A DNA stretch of 64,000 bases, from positions 5,208,001-5,272,000 of the forward strand of contig CP079215.1 of assembly GCA_019316985.1 (NCBI GenBank), in the 5' to 3' direction. Source of the DNA: Paraniabella defluvii. GTDB lineage: Bacteria; Bacteroidota; Bacteroidia; Chitinophagales; Chitinophagaceae. The notes under the pieces are model-generated. The model was not told where the DNA came from and did no database searches. It saw only the letters and a list, made by a program, of their open reading frames with translations. The position numbers and the translations under genes were made by a program. Shown here piece after piece: positions 31,769-42,657 of the stretch (its first letter is position 1; each line of letters starts with the position of its first letter).

Positions 31769-34700
31769 TTAAAAATTAATGGTTGCTCCCAGTGTGATGG
31801 TTCTTGAACGGGGATAAACCGAGTAATCAAAGCAGGTCTCAGTGCCGAACTACCATAGGCAGACACTTCAGGATCGAATCCCGAATACCGGGTAAAAGTG
31901 TAAAGGTTCTGGGCTGAAGCGTATACCCGTATGCTATTCAGCTTTATAGGGTTGAGCCATCTTGCCGGGAACGTATACCCCAGGGCCACCGTCCTTAATC
32001 TTAAATATGATCCGTCTTCTATGACGCGGCTCGAATACCCGAAATCGCTGGGACCGCCGCCACCGGTGCGGTAGTAGCTGTTATTTTGGTTTTCAGGTGT
32101 CCAGCGGTTATTATAAGTAGCAAACATATTCTGGTTCACGCGTCCGCCGCCTTCAAAAATGATCCTGTTGGCGTTCAGTAAATCATTACCATACGAGAAG
32201 TCGAAAAACAGGTTCATGTCGAAATTTTTGTAGGTAAGATCGTTGGTGAACCCTCCTGTAAATTTGGGATTGGGATTTCCTATGATAGTACGATCGCCGG
32301 TATTCACAACACCGTCGCCGTTTACATCGCGGTATTTGATATTGCCCGGTTGTATAAGGGCACGGTTGGTTCCATAGGCAGGAACCCCTTCTTTTAGAAT
32401 AAAGCTACCATCTGCATTCTGATCAAAATCGGCATACTGGTAATTACCGTCCCATACATATCCCCAGAACATGGCAACCGGCTGACCTATGGCCGCCACG
32501 TAGGGTGGTACACTTCTTAGATCTATATTCCAGTTGGCCAGCGTAAACAGTTCAGTCTGGTTTTCTGTAAGGGCCAGCACTTTATTGCGGTTAAAGCTTA
32601 TGTTGAAATTGGTGTTCCAGCTAAGCTTGTCGTTTTTATATTAACGGTGTTAAGGGTAAATTCAAGCCCGGTATTTTGCACTTTCCTATATTTTTAAACG
32701 CGCTGAAAAAACCAATGGTGTACGGCGTTAATGCTTCCAGCAACAGGTCGTGTGTTACTTTTTTGTAGGCATCAGCAGTAAAAGAAAAACGGTCATCGAA
32801 AAATGCAAGGTCGAGGCCCACATTGAACTGGGCTGGTGGTTTCCCATTTCAGGTTTTTGTTTCCTAAAGAACTCAAAACAGCCGCTTTTACCGGTACGTT
32901 TGTATAACTATACCCAATATCGGAAGGAAGGGCAATCTGGGTAAGATAGGCGAAATCGCTTACCCGGTTATTACCGGTAGTACCGTAGCTTAACCTGATT
33001 TTTGCGTCGGAGACCAGGTTCACATTTTTCATGAACGACTCATTGCTTAACCGCCACGCAAATGCGCCGGATGGGAAATAGCTCCATTTGTTCTCCGGTG
33101 AAAATTTGGAAGACCCGTCTGCCCTGAAAGACGCCGTGAGCAGGTACCTGGACGCAAAAGAATAATTGGCCCGGGCCAGGAAAGAAGCCAGCGTGTACCT
33201 GGAGCTGAGGGAAGTAACGGAAACAGGCTGCCCCTGGTCGAGACCTGCTAATCCCAACGCTTCATTGGGAATTAAATTTGGCAGCGCCAAAGGAGGTGGT
33301 ACGGGTATCCTGCATAGAGAAACCGCCTACTATATTCAGGCTATGTTTTTTGCTGAAGCTTTTATTGTAGGTAAGCGTATTTTCATTCAACCAGCTATTG
33401 AGCGTATTGGTAATGATCGAACCGTTAACGCCATTGTTCTGGCCCGCTGTGGTTAACGGGCTGCCCAATGGCGTCTGGGAATTATTGAACGACTCCCGTC
33501 TGGTTTGACTTTTGGTAAGGCCGCCGGTGGCCCTGAACTTTAATACCGGCGACAGTTCGTATTCGGCATACAGGTTAGAAGTGAGTATATCTGTTATACG
33601 TGCCCGGTATTCGTTTTGGGCCGTTTTAAGGGGATTAAAACCCATAAGGTTGAGGAAGTCATCATCAGACAGATCGCCACCCTGCTCTTCTTCCAGCGGA
33701 TCGGTGGGTACATTGCGGGCAGATACCGGCCGGAAGGCCCAGGCGCTGTAAAGCAGGTTGCCATAAAAAAGCCCGTACGTTGCTCCGCAGGCGCAGTACC
33801 CAGCTGTTTGGTATAGCTGTAGTTGGAGTTGATGCCTAGTTTAAATTTCGATGAAACAGTCTGGTCTATATTCACGCGGCCCTGGTAGCGGGTATAACCC
33901 GAATTGATCATAATGCCGTCCTGGTTAAGAACCGACCCCGATATTGCATAACGGGTACTGTTAGGTTTCCGCCGCTCAATGAAATAAAATGATTCTGGAA
34001 GGAACTGGTTTTAAACATCTCATCCTGTAAATCAGTGCCCGCAATATTTTTATAGTCTTCGAGCGTACGGCCTTCTGTAAAATAGTTGTTAGCGGCATTT
34101 GCCGAGTCGCGCTCTGCCTGGTATTTCACAAACTCATATCCGTTCATCAACTCCATACGTTTAGGCATTTGCATGATGCCATAGTATACGTTATACGAGA
34201 GTTTGGGTTTCCCTGTTTTTCCTTTTTGGTTGTGATCATAACTACGCCATTCGACCCCCGTGCGCCATAAATAGCCGTAGCTGAAGCGTCTTTTAATATT
34301 TCAATCGATTCTATTTCCTGGGGTTCAACGTATAGGTATTGGGGTTTTCCATAGGAAAACCATCGATGACATATAACGGCGAATTGTCTTGCGTTACTGA
34401 ATTATTGCCCCTGATGACCACGCTGATATCGGCGCCTGGCTGGCCATCGGCGGAGGTAACCTGTACACCGGCCACCCGGCCGGATAATGCCTCTTCAAAA
34501 GATATTACAGGGGCTTTCTGCATATCGGTTACGTTAGCCGATCCTACCGAACCTGTAAGGTCTTTACGCCTCACCGCACCATATCCAACCACAACCAATT
34601 GCTCCTCCAGCTGATCTGTTTTTTGCCGCAGCACTATATTCATAGTTTTTGCGGGGATACCGTAATTTCCAGCGGCTCATAGCCAACAAAACTGATTATC

Positions 34701-35266
34701 AGTATTTCGCCGTTAACCGCCTCTATAACAAAGTTGCCGCCTGCATCGGTAACCGTACCCCGGGCCGTACCTTTTACCGATACGGAGGCACCCGCCACAG
34801 GCTTGCCCAGCGAATCCCTAACCGTGCCCCTTACAGGCGGAGGCAGGCTGGATGCTACCGGGACCTCGTTCTTTTTCCGTTCGTTATTATCAACAGCGGC
34901 TTTGGTAAGGGCTATAGTATTTCCCTCGATCCGGTACTGCAACGGAAGCCCGTTTAACAGGATGCTCATAGCTGTTCCTATATCAGCCCGCTTTATAGAA
35001 ACCGTTACCGGTTTAATAGAACTCAGATCGGTGGTTTTATAAAAGAAAACATAACCGGTTTGCTGCTCAATACTGTGCAATACTTTCACAAGCGGTACAT
35101 TCTTCCCGCTATAAGTGATATCCTGGGAGTGAACGGAGGCATTCGCTACCATTATTGCTGATAAAACAAAAGCAATAGTAAGCTTCATGTAAAGGAAAAT
35201 TTTGGCAAAAGGTCTCCCGGCTTCCTTCTTAGCAGAAGGAAGCGCTTCAAAGACAAAAAATGTCAT
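31769..35266 (-). CDS. SusC-type TonB-dependent transporter with N-terminal STN signalling domain (frameshifted)
   Basis: About 1165 residues. Long leader (RPFAKIFLYMKLTIAFVLSAIMVANASVHSQ), then an STN/secretin domain (VPLVKVLHSIEQQTGYVFFYKTTDLSSIKPVTVS), a carboxypeptidase-like domain (VRGTVRDSLGKPVAGASVSVKGTARGTVTDAGG), and a plug with VVGYGAVRRKDLTGSVG, VVIRGNNSVTQDNSPLYVIDGFP and the ILKDASATAIYGARGSNGVVMIT type box. The barrel ends with SRTITLGATINF at 31769. The STN domain is the part that contacts FecR, so this receptor is likely the sensor for the sigma/anti-sigma pair upstream. At least eight homopolymer slips break it, two of which are extra bases (about 33280 and 32845). Confidence 0.9.
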
Positions 35267-35471
35267 ACTTTTATAACGTTTAAGGTTATGAATTAAGCAT
35301 ATCGCGTGCTGAAAAGTACCTTGGATAAACCGGGCGAGACGCCAATCTTAAGTCCCGGTTTTTATTTTATAATAAAGGCAATGGGCTATGCTGTTTTTAA
35401 CTTCTTTGCCATATCCTGGGAAATTCTTTCGCCGGGTATAAACGTTTCATCTTCATTGCTGTCTATTGGTT

Positions 35472-36674
35472 TTAAAGTGATTCAATTTCTATCTGGTTAC
35501 CCGGCTTGATCGTATACCGGATATTATCTGCCTGCAGCAGGTTGAGCACCTGCCTGAGTGTAAGTTTTCTTTCTATTTTCCCCGAATAGGTTCCTCCGGC
35601 TTTTTGCCGCGGTACACTACCGACAGGTCGTACCACCGGGCTACTTCCCGCATAATGGCTGGCAAATCGGTATCGGTAAACGAAAAATAACGATCTTTCC
35701 AGGCAACGGCTGCATACATATCTGCGCTTGCCGCAACGTTAATTGCTGCTGTTCCGCTTTCGTTTGCGCCTGCTGACCTACCTTAAGCAGTTTCGACTCA
35801 CTACCAGTGCTTATTTTAACCCGGCCTTCTAACAGGGTTGTGGTAATAGCAGGTTCATCTGCGTAAGCATTAATGTTAAAATGAGTACCTAGTACCTGCA
35901 CCGTAGTTGCCCCATTGTTTACCGTTACAGTAAACGGCTGGTGTGGATTTTTACTCACCTCAAAATAAGCTTCACCCGATACGGTAACATTCCGCTCTTT
36001 GCCGGAAAAGGCAACGGGGTATTTAATGCTGCTGGCTGCATTCAGCCACACCTTTGTGCCATCGGCCAGTACCAGTTGGTACTGGCGGCCCCTGGCAGTG
36101 GTCATCGTATTATACAAGGCGTCGGCTGCGTTTCCCGGATCGCTTACATATTGTACCTGCCCGTTCTTTATTTCAATGATGGCGCCATCCTGCTTTTTTA
36201 CCAATCCGTTGCCCATACTATCCAGTACAATTTTTGATCCGTCAGATAGCGTAAGCACAGCACCCGTCTGTCCTGGCTGCACATCTAAATGACCGGTAGC
36301 TGCTAAAGTTTTGGGGCGGGTAAACTGGAGACCCGCCAATAATAAACACACAATACCAGTGCCAGCACAGCCGCTGCCGCCGCCCATACAGGCCATTTCC
36401 TGATCTTACGGGGCGCTGCTACCATAACAGCTTCCTTACCAGCCGGCATTGACCGGTCAATAGCAAGAATTTCGTCTACGTATGGTTGTAACTCATTTAA
36501 GCTTTTTAGCTGATCAGGGGCCACGGCGTTTCGCTCCATTAACTCCGACAGTTTTTCTATTAAAACCTGGTCCTCCAACCTTGCAACTGTCTGCGCCAGC
36601 TCTTCCTGCTCAACCGTGGTAATACGCCGGTGGTAATATTGTTCCAGTAAATAATAGATGCGCTCTGTATTCAT
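35472..36674 (-). CDS. FecR-family anti-sigma factor (three frameshifts)
   Basis: About 401 residues. Cytoplasmic part MNTERIYYLLEQYYHRRITTVEQEELAQ to about residue 85, one membrane helix (WPVWAAAAAVLALVLCVYYW), the periplasmic FecR domain (LTLSDGSKIVLDSMGNG, QYQLVLADGTKVWLNAASSIKYPVAFSGKERNVTVSGEAYFEVSKNPHQPFTV, VQVLGTHFNINAYADEPAITTTLLEGRVKIS) and a DUF4974 end (DTDLPAIMREVARWYDLSVVYRG, KLTLRQVLNLLQADNIRYTI). Missing bases near 36310, 35720 and 35587. It pairs with the sigma factor directly upstream. Confidence 0.9.
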
Positions 36675-36740
36675 GAACCCGTTTTAAGCAAACGCTGCAC
36701 ACGTTTGATATTAAGAATGCAGTTTCTGGGTTTACTACTA

Positions 36741-37358
36741 TTAGCCCGCCGTTTTTTTAAAAAGTTTTATGCAAACCAGTACGCTAAGCGGAATGGCATA
36801 ACCGGCCTCAGCCAGGTACTCCCTTATTTGCTTTAGAGCGCTGGTTAATGTATTATAAACAGTAGGCTGTGAAATCTGCAGCAAACTGGCTATTTCCGCA
36901 GGCTTATATCCCTTGTCACGGCTTAAACGGTAAATTTTTTTTTCGTTGCTCGGGCATCGATTCAATAGCTGCCGCGATCAATGTTTTAATTTCCTGAATT
37001 CGGCCGATGTAGAATGCTGCAGCGGGGGCTCCTGCAATTCCATTGCCTGCATATAATTGCTGATCTTTGTTTTAGCGCGTAGCTCTTTGCGGAAGTGAGT
37101 GAGGTTTTCTGTGCTAACCACTTTATACAACCATGCACTGAAATTGTCGATTCCAGGCAACTTGTCGCGGTTAAGCCAAACCCTTAGAAATGCCTCCTGC
37201 AGGATATCCTTGGCGGTTGCTTCTGACAGCGAAAATTTTTGAAGAAAACCAGAGAGCTGATTATAATATTGCTGGTAAAGCTGTGCGAAAGCCTTTTCAT
37301 CTCCATCAGCAATGGCCAGTAAGAGCTCCCTTTCGTTATTTGAGGTTTTTGCGGTCAA
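36741..37358 (-). CDS. ECF-type RNA polymerase sigma factor (two compensating slips)
   Basis: About 205 residues. Sigma-2: AFAQLYQQYYNQLSGFLQKFSLSEATAKDILQEAFLRVWLNRDKL; sigma-4: MPEQRKKIYRLSRDKGYKPAEIASLLQISQPTVYNTLTSALKQI. One A is missing near 36980 and one A is extra in the A9 run near 36940, so the ends are in the same frame and only 40 bases between are out of frame. A C-terminal hydrophobic stretch (YAIPLSVLVCIKLF) is common in this subfamily. It heads the nine-gene minus-strand locus that reaches 21693. Confidence 0.88.
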
Positions 37359-37612
37359 TGGGCAGAGCTATTGATGCAGACAATATACATACAGAAAACC
37401 TCTTTTCCAATGCAATGCATTAAAAAAAAAAGATCAATATCAGGTTTAAACCATCTGTCAACGCTCAATAAGCTGTTTACCAATATCATCGCCGGCACCT
37501 GGACACCGAAAATATTCCCGGGCATGAACACAGCAAAGTGTAACACGGCGCCATAAAAAAGGAGAAGATAGAAATCCCCTCCGTTGTTTTACATGAAAAA
37601 ATATAAGGCTTC

Positions 37613-38058
37613 TTATTTATCGCCTCTTTTATGCTTTGCCACTAGCTCCGTATCGCCGCTGTTATTAGCTTTGATATGGGTATAGTACTTATCATCTTTC
37701 AAAACAATGCGATAGCTGACACCACTTTTATCGGTTACTTCTGTTACGCCAAAAATATCTTTACCCTTATAATCGTTTTTATATTGTAAAGAACATTGGC
37801 GGGCAAATAGCTTTCATTATAATAACGGATTGTTTGCAACAGGTTGCCTTTGGCGTCGATGGTGACGCGGGTTTTGATACCTTCGCTATTAAAAAAGGCT
37901 TCATAGTTATTGCCTGCATCCGTCCATTTTACATTAGTGGCATCTTTAAACAGCAGGTTAAAAGTTTGCTGGGCTTTATCGTTTACAGGCTTTACAGCGG
38001 CGCCCGCATGGAATGTTACACTTAGGATTACGGCGGCGGAGAGGATTAAATTTTTCAT
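37613..38058 (-). CDS. PepSY-like secreted protein, copy 3 (one frameshift)
   Basis: 148 residues after adding one A near 37788. From the ATG at 38058: MKNLILSAAVILSVTFHAGA, a signal peptide nearly identical to copies 1 and 2, then FKDATNVKWTDAGNNYEAFFNSEGIKTRVTIDAKGNLLQTIRYYNESYLPANV and a second half IFGVTEVTDKSGVSYRIVLKDDKYYTHIKA ending KHKRGDK. It is about two-thirds identical to the other copies by eye. It shares their promoter at the same spacing, so all three are likely regulated alike. It is the third member of a small secreted family in this window. Confidence 0.8.
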
Positions 38059-38116
38059 TTTATTGTTTTTTTGACCTGCCTGGCTGCAGGCGGGGTAGTT
38101 ATTGTTATTTGTTACA

Positions 38117-38148
38117 CAAACATACATCGGTATAAAGCCACCACGCAA
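38117..38148 (-). promoter_or_regulatory. Bacteroidota-type promoter of PepSY-like copy 3
   Basis: TTG at 38146-38148, 21 bases, TATGTTTG at 38117-38124 on the minus strand. The bases CCGATGTATGTTTGTG agree closely with those before copies 1 and 2 while the spacer differs, which argues that the boxes are under selection. Confidence 0.7.
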
Positions 38149-38279
38149 CCCCAAAAGGATGAACAGCAGTTTCATTGCCGGTGAATGGCGGTTTTACCGG
38201 GGCAAAAGGTATATGCCTGTTGTAATGGATTTTGTTTAATGTATGGGTTGGGTTCATTTTTCCGGCTGATCTATATATA

Positions 38280-38348
38280 CTATTCGCGGCAAAGGTCGCA
38301 ATGTTACAGTGCGTAAGTTGGTTTGAATATTACTTAACAATTATTTAA
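38280..38348. promoter_or_regulatory. Conserved upstream block (also at 7505-7582)
   Basis: Carries ATTCGC, AATGTTACAG and CTTAACAATTATTTAA (38333-38348) as at 7505-7582. Here it lies between PepSY-like copy 3 and the divergent sulfatase gene. Confidence 0.45.
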
Positions 38349-38434
38349 GGAACCTACCACCTACGTGGTTGGCTGGCAGCCCGGCTGATCCTGTTTTATC
38401 TGCAAATAAATAGGGGTACTATTGCATATGATGT

Positions 38435-38442
38435 TAAGTTTG
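38435..38442 (+). promoter_or_regulatory. Possible -7 box for the sulfatase gene
   Basis: TAAGTTTG fits TAnnTTTG and lies 60 bases before the ATG at 38503. No clear TTTG partner is found 19-21 bases upstream, so this is tentative. Confidence 0.3.
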
Positions 38443-38502
38443 TAAGCAGAAAATAAACACATCCATTTCCTTTGTTATTATAAACCCGCAATGCTGTATG
38501 TA

Positions 38503-39888
38503 ATGAAAAAATTACCCGTTCTATTCATCCTTACCGTATGTATCATGCAATGTTTGCATTCGCAAACCACCTTTGCCAAACGTCTTCCCCATGTGATTGT
38601 AATACTTACAGACGACATGGGATATGGAGACATCAGCAGTTTTTATGATGGCTCTATAATTAAAACGCCCTATATAGACCGGCTGGCACAAAACGGACTG
38701 ACGTTAACCCAATACTACAGCGCAGCGCCTATTTGTTCTCCATCCCGCGCAGCGATACTTACGGGTAATTACCCGGGCCGCTGGAACTTTTGTACTTTCC
38801 TGGATACTAAAAAACATAACCGTGACGCGGGGCAAGCCGATTTTTTAGATCCATCGGCGCCGTCGATGGCCCGCTTTTTCAAAAATGCAGGGTATGCTAC
38901 CGGGCATTTCGGCAAGTGGCATTTAGGCGGGGAGGGATGTTACCAATGCGCCCGGTTTTAAAAACTACGGTTTTGACGCCTATGCCAGCACTTATGAAAG
39001 CCCGGAGCCTGATAACCTGTTAACCGCTACCCAATGGATATGGTCGGATAAGGATAGTATTAAAAGATGGGACAGATCAGGTTATTTTGTAGACCGGACA
39101 TTGGATTTCCTGGCAAATCATAAAGACCAGCCTTGCTTTATTAATCTCTGGCCCGATGATGTGCATACACCCTGGGTACCGAAACCATCTGCCGATACCG
39201 CCGGCTACCCCAAAAACCGGCAGGGTAAGCCCGCTTTTGAAAAAGTGTTGAGAGAATATGACCTGCAGATCGGCCGCCTGCTGGACGGCCTCAAAAAAAT
39301 GGGCATTGCAGAAAATACGGTGATCATTTTTACAAGTGACAACGGACCGTTACCGAGCTTCCAGGCCAGCCGTGCCGCCGGGCTCAGGGGCACCAAACTG
39401 TCGTTATATGAAGGGGTATCAGGATGCCCTTTATCATCAGCTGGCCCGGTCAAATAAAAGCAGGCACCAGGGATACCGTATCTATGATAACGGGTGTTGA
39501 CTTATTGCCTTCATTATTCGGCCTGTGCCAATTGCAGTTACCCCAAAGCTACAAAAGCGACGGTACCGACAGGAGCGCCGTTTTTAAAGGAAAAGCTTCG
39601 GTAAGAAGAGCGGATATGTATTGGGAATACGGCAGGAATCAAATTGCGTATGCGTATCCCAAAGGCAGGGACAGAAGTCCTAACCTGGCCATCCGATCGG
39701 GCGAATGGAAGTTGCTGGTCAACGATGATGGAAGCGATCCGCAATTGTACCAGGTGATCAAAGATCCGGGCGAAACGCATAACCTAGCGGGCGAGTTTCC
39801 GGATATAGCCCGGGCGCTGCAGGTAAAATTGCTGCAATGGCGTAAACAGCTGCCCGAATTAAAAAGTACATTATCTTATTCATTTTGA
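38503..39888 (+). CDS. Secreted type I sulfatase (frameshifted)
   Basis: About 461 residues. Signal peptide MKKLPVLFILTVCIMQCLHSQ, then the metal-binding start PHVIVILTDDMGYGD and the modification motif CSPSRAAILTGNYPGRW, in which the cysteine becomes formylglycine. Further landmarks: GKWHLGG, HTPWVPKP, VIIFTSDNGPLPSF and GIRMPFIISWPG, with a C-terminal sub-domain (SGEWKLLVNDDGSDPQLYQVIKDPGETHNLA). Frames break near 38935 (G-rich run) and 39418 (a G missing). The alternative ATG at 38491 adds four residues. It would remove sulfate from a sugar outside the cell; an anaerobic or FGE-type maturase is needed but is not in the window. Confidence 0.88.
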
Positions 39889-39932
39889 CGAATTACGCGG
39901 GAAGCCTGAAATTTACGATCTTACCCAACCCA

Positions 39933-40796
39933 ATGAAACAGCTTTTAAAATTACTGCCCGCTTTTACAGCGCTATTGTTTGCAGCGATAAATAATTACGG
40001 CCAATTGAGCCCCTCTGCTAGCGGAAACCTGTCAACAGAAACCGTTGTTGTTCGCCCCGATTTTAAACGCTATTTTACTGAATGCCAGGTTGATGGTTCG
40101 GTTGTTATATATGATAATACCCAAAAGCAATGGATTGTTTCAGACACCACGTTTATAAATACCGGTAGTTTGCCAGCCTCTGCTTTTAAAATCATTAACC
40201 TGCTCATTTTTCTCGAAACCCAAACGATTCCCGATGAAAACTATATCGTGAAGTGGCCGGGGCAAACCGACACCATAAAATATGGTTATCGACCAGATAT
40301 TTACCATGATATCACGGTAAAGAAAGCTTTTGAGCTATCTGCGGGCTGGGCTTTTATTGAGCTGGCCCAAAAAATAGACCGGAAAGTGTATAGGGATTAC
40401 CTGGTTCGCTCGGGGTATGGCAATGCCGACGTTTCGTTCGATGAAGCTGATTTCTGGAATTTTGGCCCGCTGGGCATCTCTCCGGTAGAGCAGGTGCAGT
40501 TGCTCAAAAAACTGTACGCGGGTAGCCTGCCTTTTTCCCAAAGAAATATGGATATTGTAAAACGCGTAATGATCACCGAATCAACCCCGGCATATACTAT
40601 CCGTTCCAAAACAGGCTGGACCATGGCCGGCGGAATAAATACGGGCTGGTGGGTAGGTTATCTTCAAAAACAGGGACATGTATATTTCTTTGCCACAAGA
40701 TTATTACAAAACCGGGAAAACAACCGGGCAGATTTTTCAAGTTGCCGTAAAGATATTACACGGGCTGTTTTAAAGAGCCTGCATGTTCTCGATTAG
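39933..40796 (+). CDS. Class D (OXA-type) beta-lactamase homologue
   Basis: An intact 287-residue protein; the start at 39933 gives the signal peptide MKQLLKLLPAFTALLFAAINNYGQ, while the open frame extends upstream to 39885. All class D landmarks are in order: nucleophile box PASAFKIIN (S-x-x-K), a second box LSAGWAF where the usual S-x-V reads S-A-G, the YGN motif (GYGNADVS), the omega-loop-like FWNFGPLGISPVEQVQLLKKLYAGSLPFS, and KTGW...GGINTGWWVGY. Length agrees with the family. It may confer beta-lactam resistance or be a BlaR-like relative. It starts 45 bases after the sulfatase stop, possibly on one transcript. Confidence 0.85.
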   Translation: MKQLLKLLPAFTALLFAAINNYGQLSPSASGNLSTETVVVRPDFKRYFTECQVDGSVVIYDNTQKQWIVSDTTFINTGSLPASAFKIINLLIFLETQTIPDENYIVKWPGQTDTIKYGYRPDIYHDITVKKAFELSAGWAFIELAQKIDRKVYRDYLVRSGYGNADVSFDEADFWNFGPLGISPVEQVQLLKKLYAGSLPFSQRNMDIVKRVMITESTPAYTIRSKTGWTMAGGINTGWWVGYLQKQGHVYFFATRLLQNRENNRADFSSCRKDITRAVLKSLHVLD

Positions 40797-40981
40797 CGCT
40801 TTTCCTGCCCCTTATAAAAATTCAGTAAACCTCTTTACAACTTGCCAACCAGGGTTGCTTAATGGCTGCCCCGGTACAATTACACGAGCTGCCCGGTTAC
40901 AGCCCTTCCTCCTTTCCCTTTGTTCCGGTTATTGGGAGCACAGCGATGCCTGTTCGTATTGAATGCCAAAACATTCTATAA

Positions 40982-41028
40982 AAAGGACTAAACAATGTTT
41001 TATTTGCATTTTTAATGTTTTGTCCTTT
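40982..41028. terminator. Inverted repeat, likely terminator after the beta-lactamase gene
   Basis: AAAGGAC...GTCCTTT and AAACA...TGTTT form a 12-bp stem with one mismatch, flanked by A-rich and T-rich runs. The rest of 40797-41158 has no gene. Confidence 0.5.
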
Positions 41029-41158
41029 ATTTTGTGCTTGTTTAGCATTACACAGCAGCCAGGGGTAAGCAATTATTGTCCCCGATAATGGCGATAAGCA
41101 CAAAGAGCGATTTTCCGGGAAAAAGGAAAATAAGTCATAAAAAACCAAACTGAAGAAG

Positions 41159-41951
41159 ATGACCATCAGCGTTCAGATCGTTGAAAAAAGCAAAGGGGCG
41201 TATGATTTGATAAAATACTGGATTGAAAACACCGCCTTAAAAAATTTGTTTTCCTGCCTTATACTTCTCCTGAAGATGCGGGTGAAATATTTTTGCTCCG
41301 GAAGCCTGATGTACTGGTGATCGATCTTTCTCTTTCGAAATTTTTTAATTACGGCATTTCGGGCAGGGTTCATAAAAATCCGCCGAAGGTAATTGTGCTG
41401 GCAGCCAAAGAGGCTATGGAGGCCATTCAGCAATTTATTGAAATAGGTATCAGCGCGCTGGTGATAAAGCCGGTTCAGCAGGATCCTTTTACCAGGGCCG
41501 TAAAAAAGTGATCAACCAAATCGATTGTGAAGAGGAGAAACCCGTTCCCGGCCAGTTTGTGAGTTTTAAGTCGCATCAGTCGATGTTGTATTTAAACGAA
41601 CTTGATATTGTGATTATAGAGGCAGACAAGAACAGCTCTAAACTAACGCTGAAAAATGGCGAATGTCAAACCGTAAACGAAGGCATTAGTGGTATAGAGC
41701 AGCATTTAAAGGCAAGGGAATTTTTAAAAGTGGATAAAAGTACCATCATTAATTTGTCGCGTATTACTTACCTGGGCGAAGATGGTAATGGGGGCGGTTG
41801 TATGTTACGCCTGAATAATGGCAGCGAAATAAGAAGGCCCTTGAGTAAGGTGGCGTTAAGCAGCCTCTACAAGATCTTTCCACAGCAAAACAGCTCCGTT
41901 AGCATAAAGGGGCAGGACCTTAACGGGCGTGATACCCGGGCAGCCTGGTAA
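41159..41951 (+). CDS. LytTR-family response regulator with a degenerate receiver (two frameshifts)
   Basis: About 264 residues once single bases are added near 41240 (A6 run) and 41507. The receiver-like part (MTISVQIVEKSKGAYDLIKYW, PDVLVIDLSLSKFF, PPKVIVLAAKEAME, ALVIKPV) keeps the central aspartate and the KP lysine, but lacks the paired acidic residues near the N-terminus and the usual T/S before the fourth strand. The LytTR DNA-binding domain is clear: LNELDIVIIEADKNSSKLTLKNG, IEQHLKAREFLKVDKSTIINLSRITYL, LNNGSEIRRPLSK. No sensor kinase is adjacent, so it may act without phosphorylation. Confidence 0.75.
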
Positions 41952-41964
41952 AGCATGCTGTTTG

Positions 41965-42564
41965 TTATACCGGCGTTTTTACGCTGAGCTTTAATATATC
42001 GCCATATGCCATAGCCGCCTTATGCACCTGTATAGTCCAGTCTTCAGCAGCATCCCCGTCGGCGCCATCCGAAATATATTTAAGGCAGAGAAAAGGTATT
42101 TTTTCCTTCATTGCAATCATGGCTAAAGCATAAGCCTCCATATCCACCACGTTGTAGCAGGTGGCCGAATGGCCCATTTCGAAATTATCGCCGGTTCCGC
42201 AAATGGCCTGGGGCAAGCCCTCCATCGCCAGGCCATATGTTAAAACCACCGGCAGGTTCGAAAGAGGTGTTTCATACAGCTCATATCCCAGGCCTCTTAC
42301 ATCCATATCACGCTGTATAAACCGGGTACAGCAAACTACACTGCCTTTAGGAAAATAATTGCTTCCCGCCGAACCCAGGTTAACAATAAGATCGGGCTTT
42401 TGCGTATAGATGCACCTGGTTAGCTCGTAGGCAGCGTTTACTTTACCTATGCCTGTAATCAATACTGGATGGCCGGTAAAAACCTCAGCGGCCTCGGAAG
42501 CCAGCGCAAAACAAAATACGGCGTTTTCTGCCGGGAAGGATAAACCTGAGTGTATCTGGATCAT
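41965..42564 (-). CDS. Phosphorylase-family nucleosidase (MTA/SAH nucleosidase-like)
   Basis: An intact 199-residue cytoplasmic protein. Landmarks: VLITGIGKVNAAYELTRCI, LIVNLGSAGSNYFPKGSVV, VVDMEAYALAMIA (the base/ribose-binding E in a DMEA box) and LKYISDGADGDAAEDW with the catalytic SDGAD aspartate. These define the PNP_UDP_1 superfamily, closest to methylthioadenosine/S-adenosylhomocysteine nucleosidases, though shorter than the usual 230. It converges with the LytTR gene (13 bases apart). Confidence 0.8.
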   Translation of the reverse strand: MIQIHSGLSFPAENAVFCFALASEAAEVFTGHPVLITGIGKVNAAYELTRCIYTQKPDLIVNLGSAGSNYFPKGSVVCCTRFIQRDMDVRGLGYELYETPLSNLPVVLTYGLAMEGLPQAICGTGDNFEMGHSATCYNVVDMEAYALAMIAMKEKIPFLCLKYISDGADGDAAEDWTIQVHKAAMAYGDILKLSVKTPV

Positions 42565-42657
42565 CTGAATTTATTAAAACACCCGCAATATACAGCTGCG
42601 GCGGGCGAAACTAATAAAATACAGGATAAGAGAAAAGAGGATACGTAAAAAGAGAGA

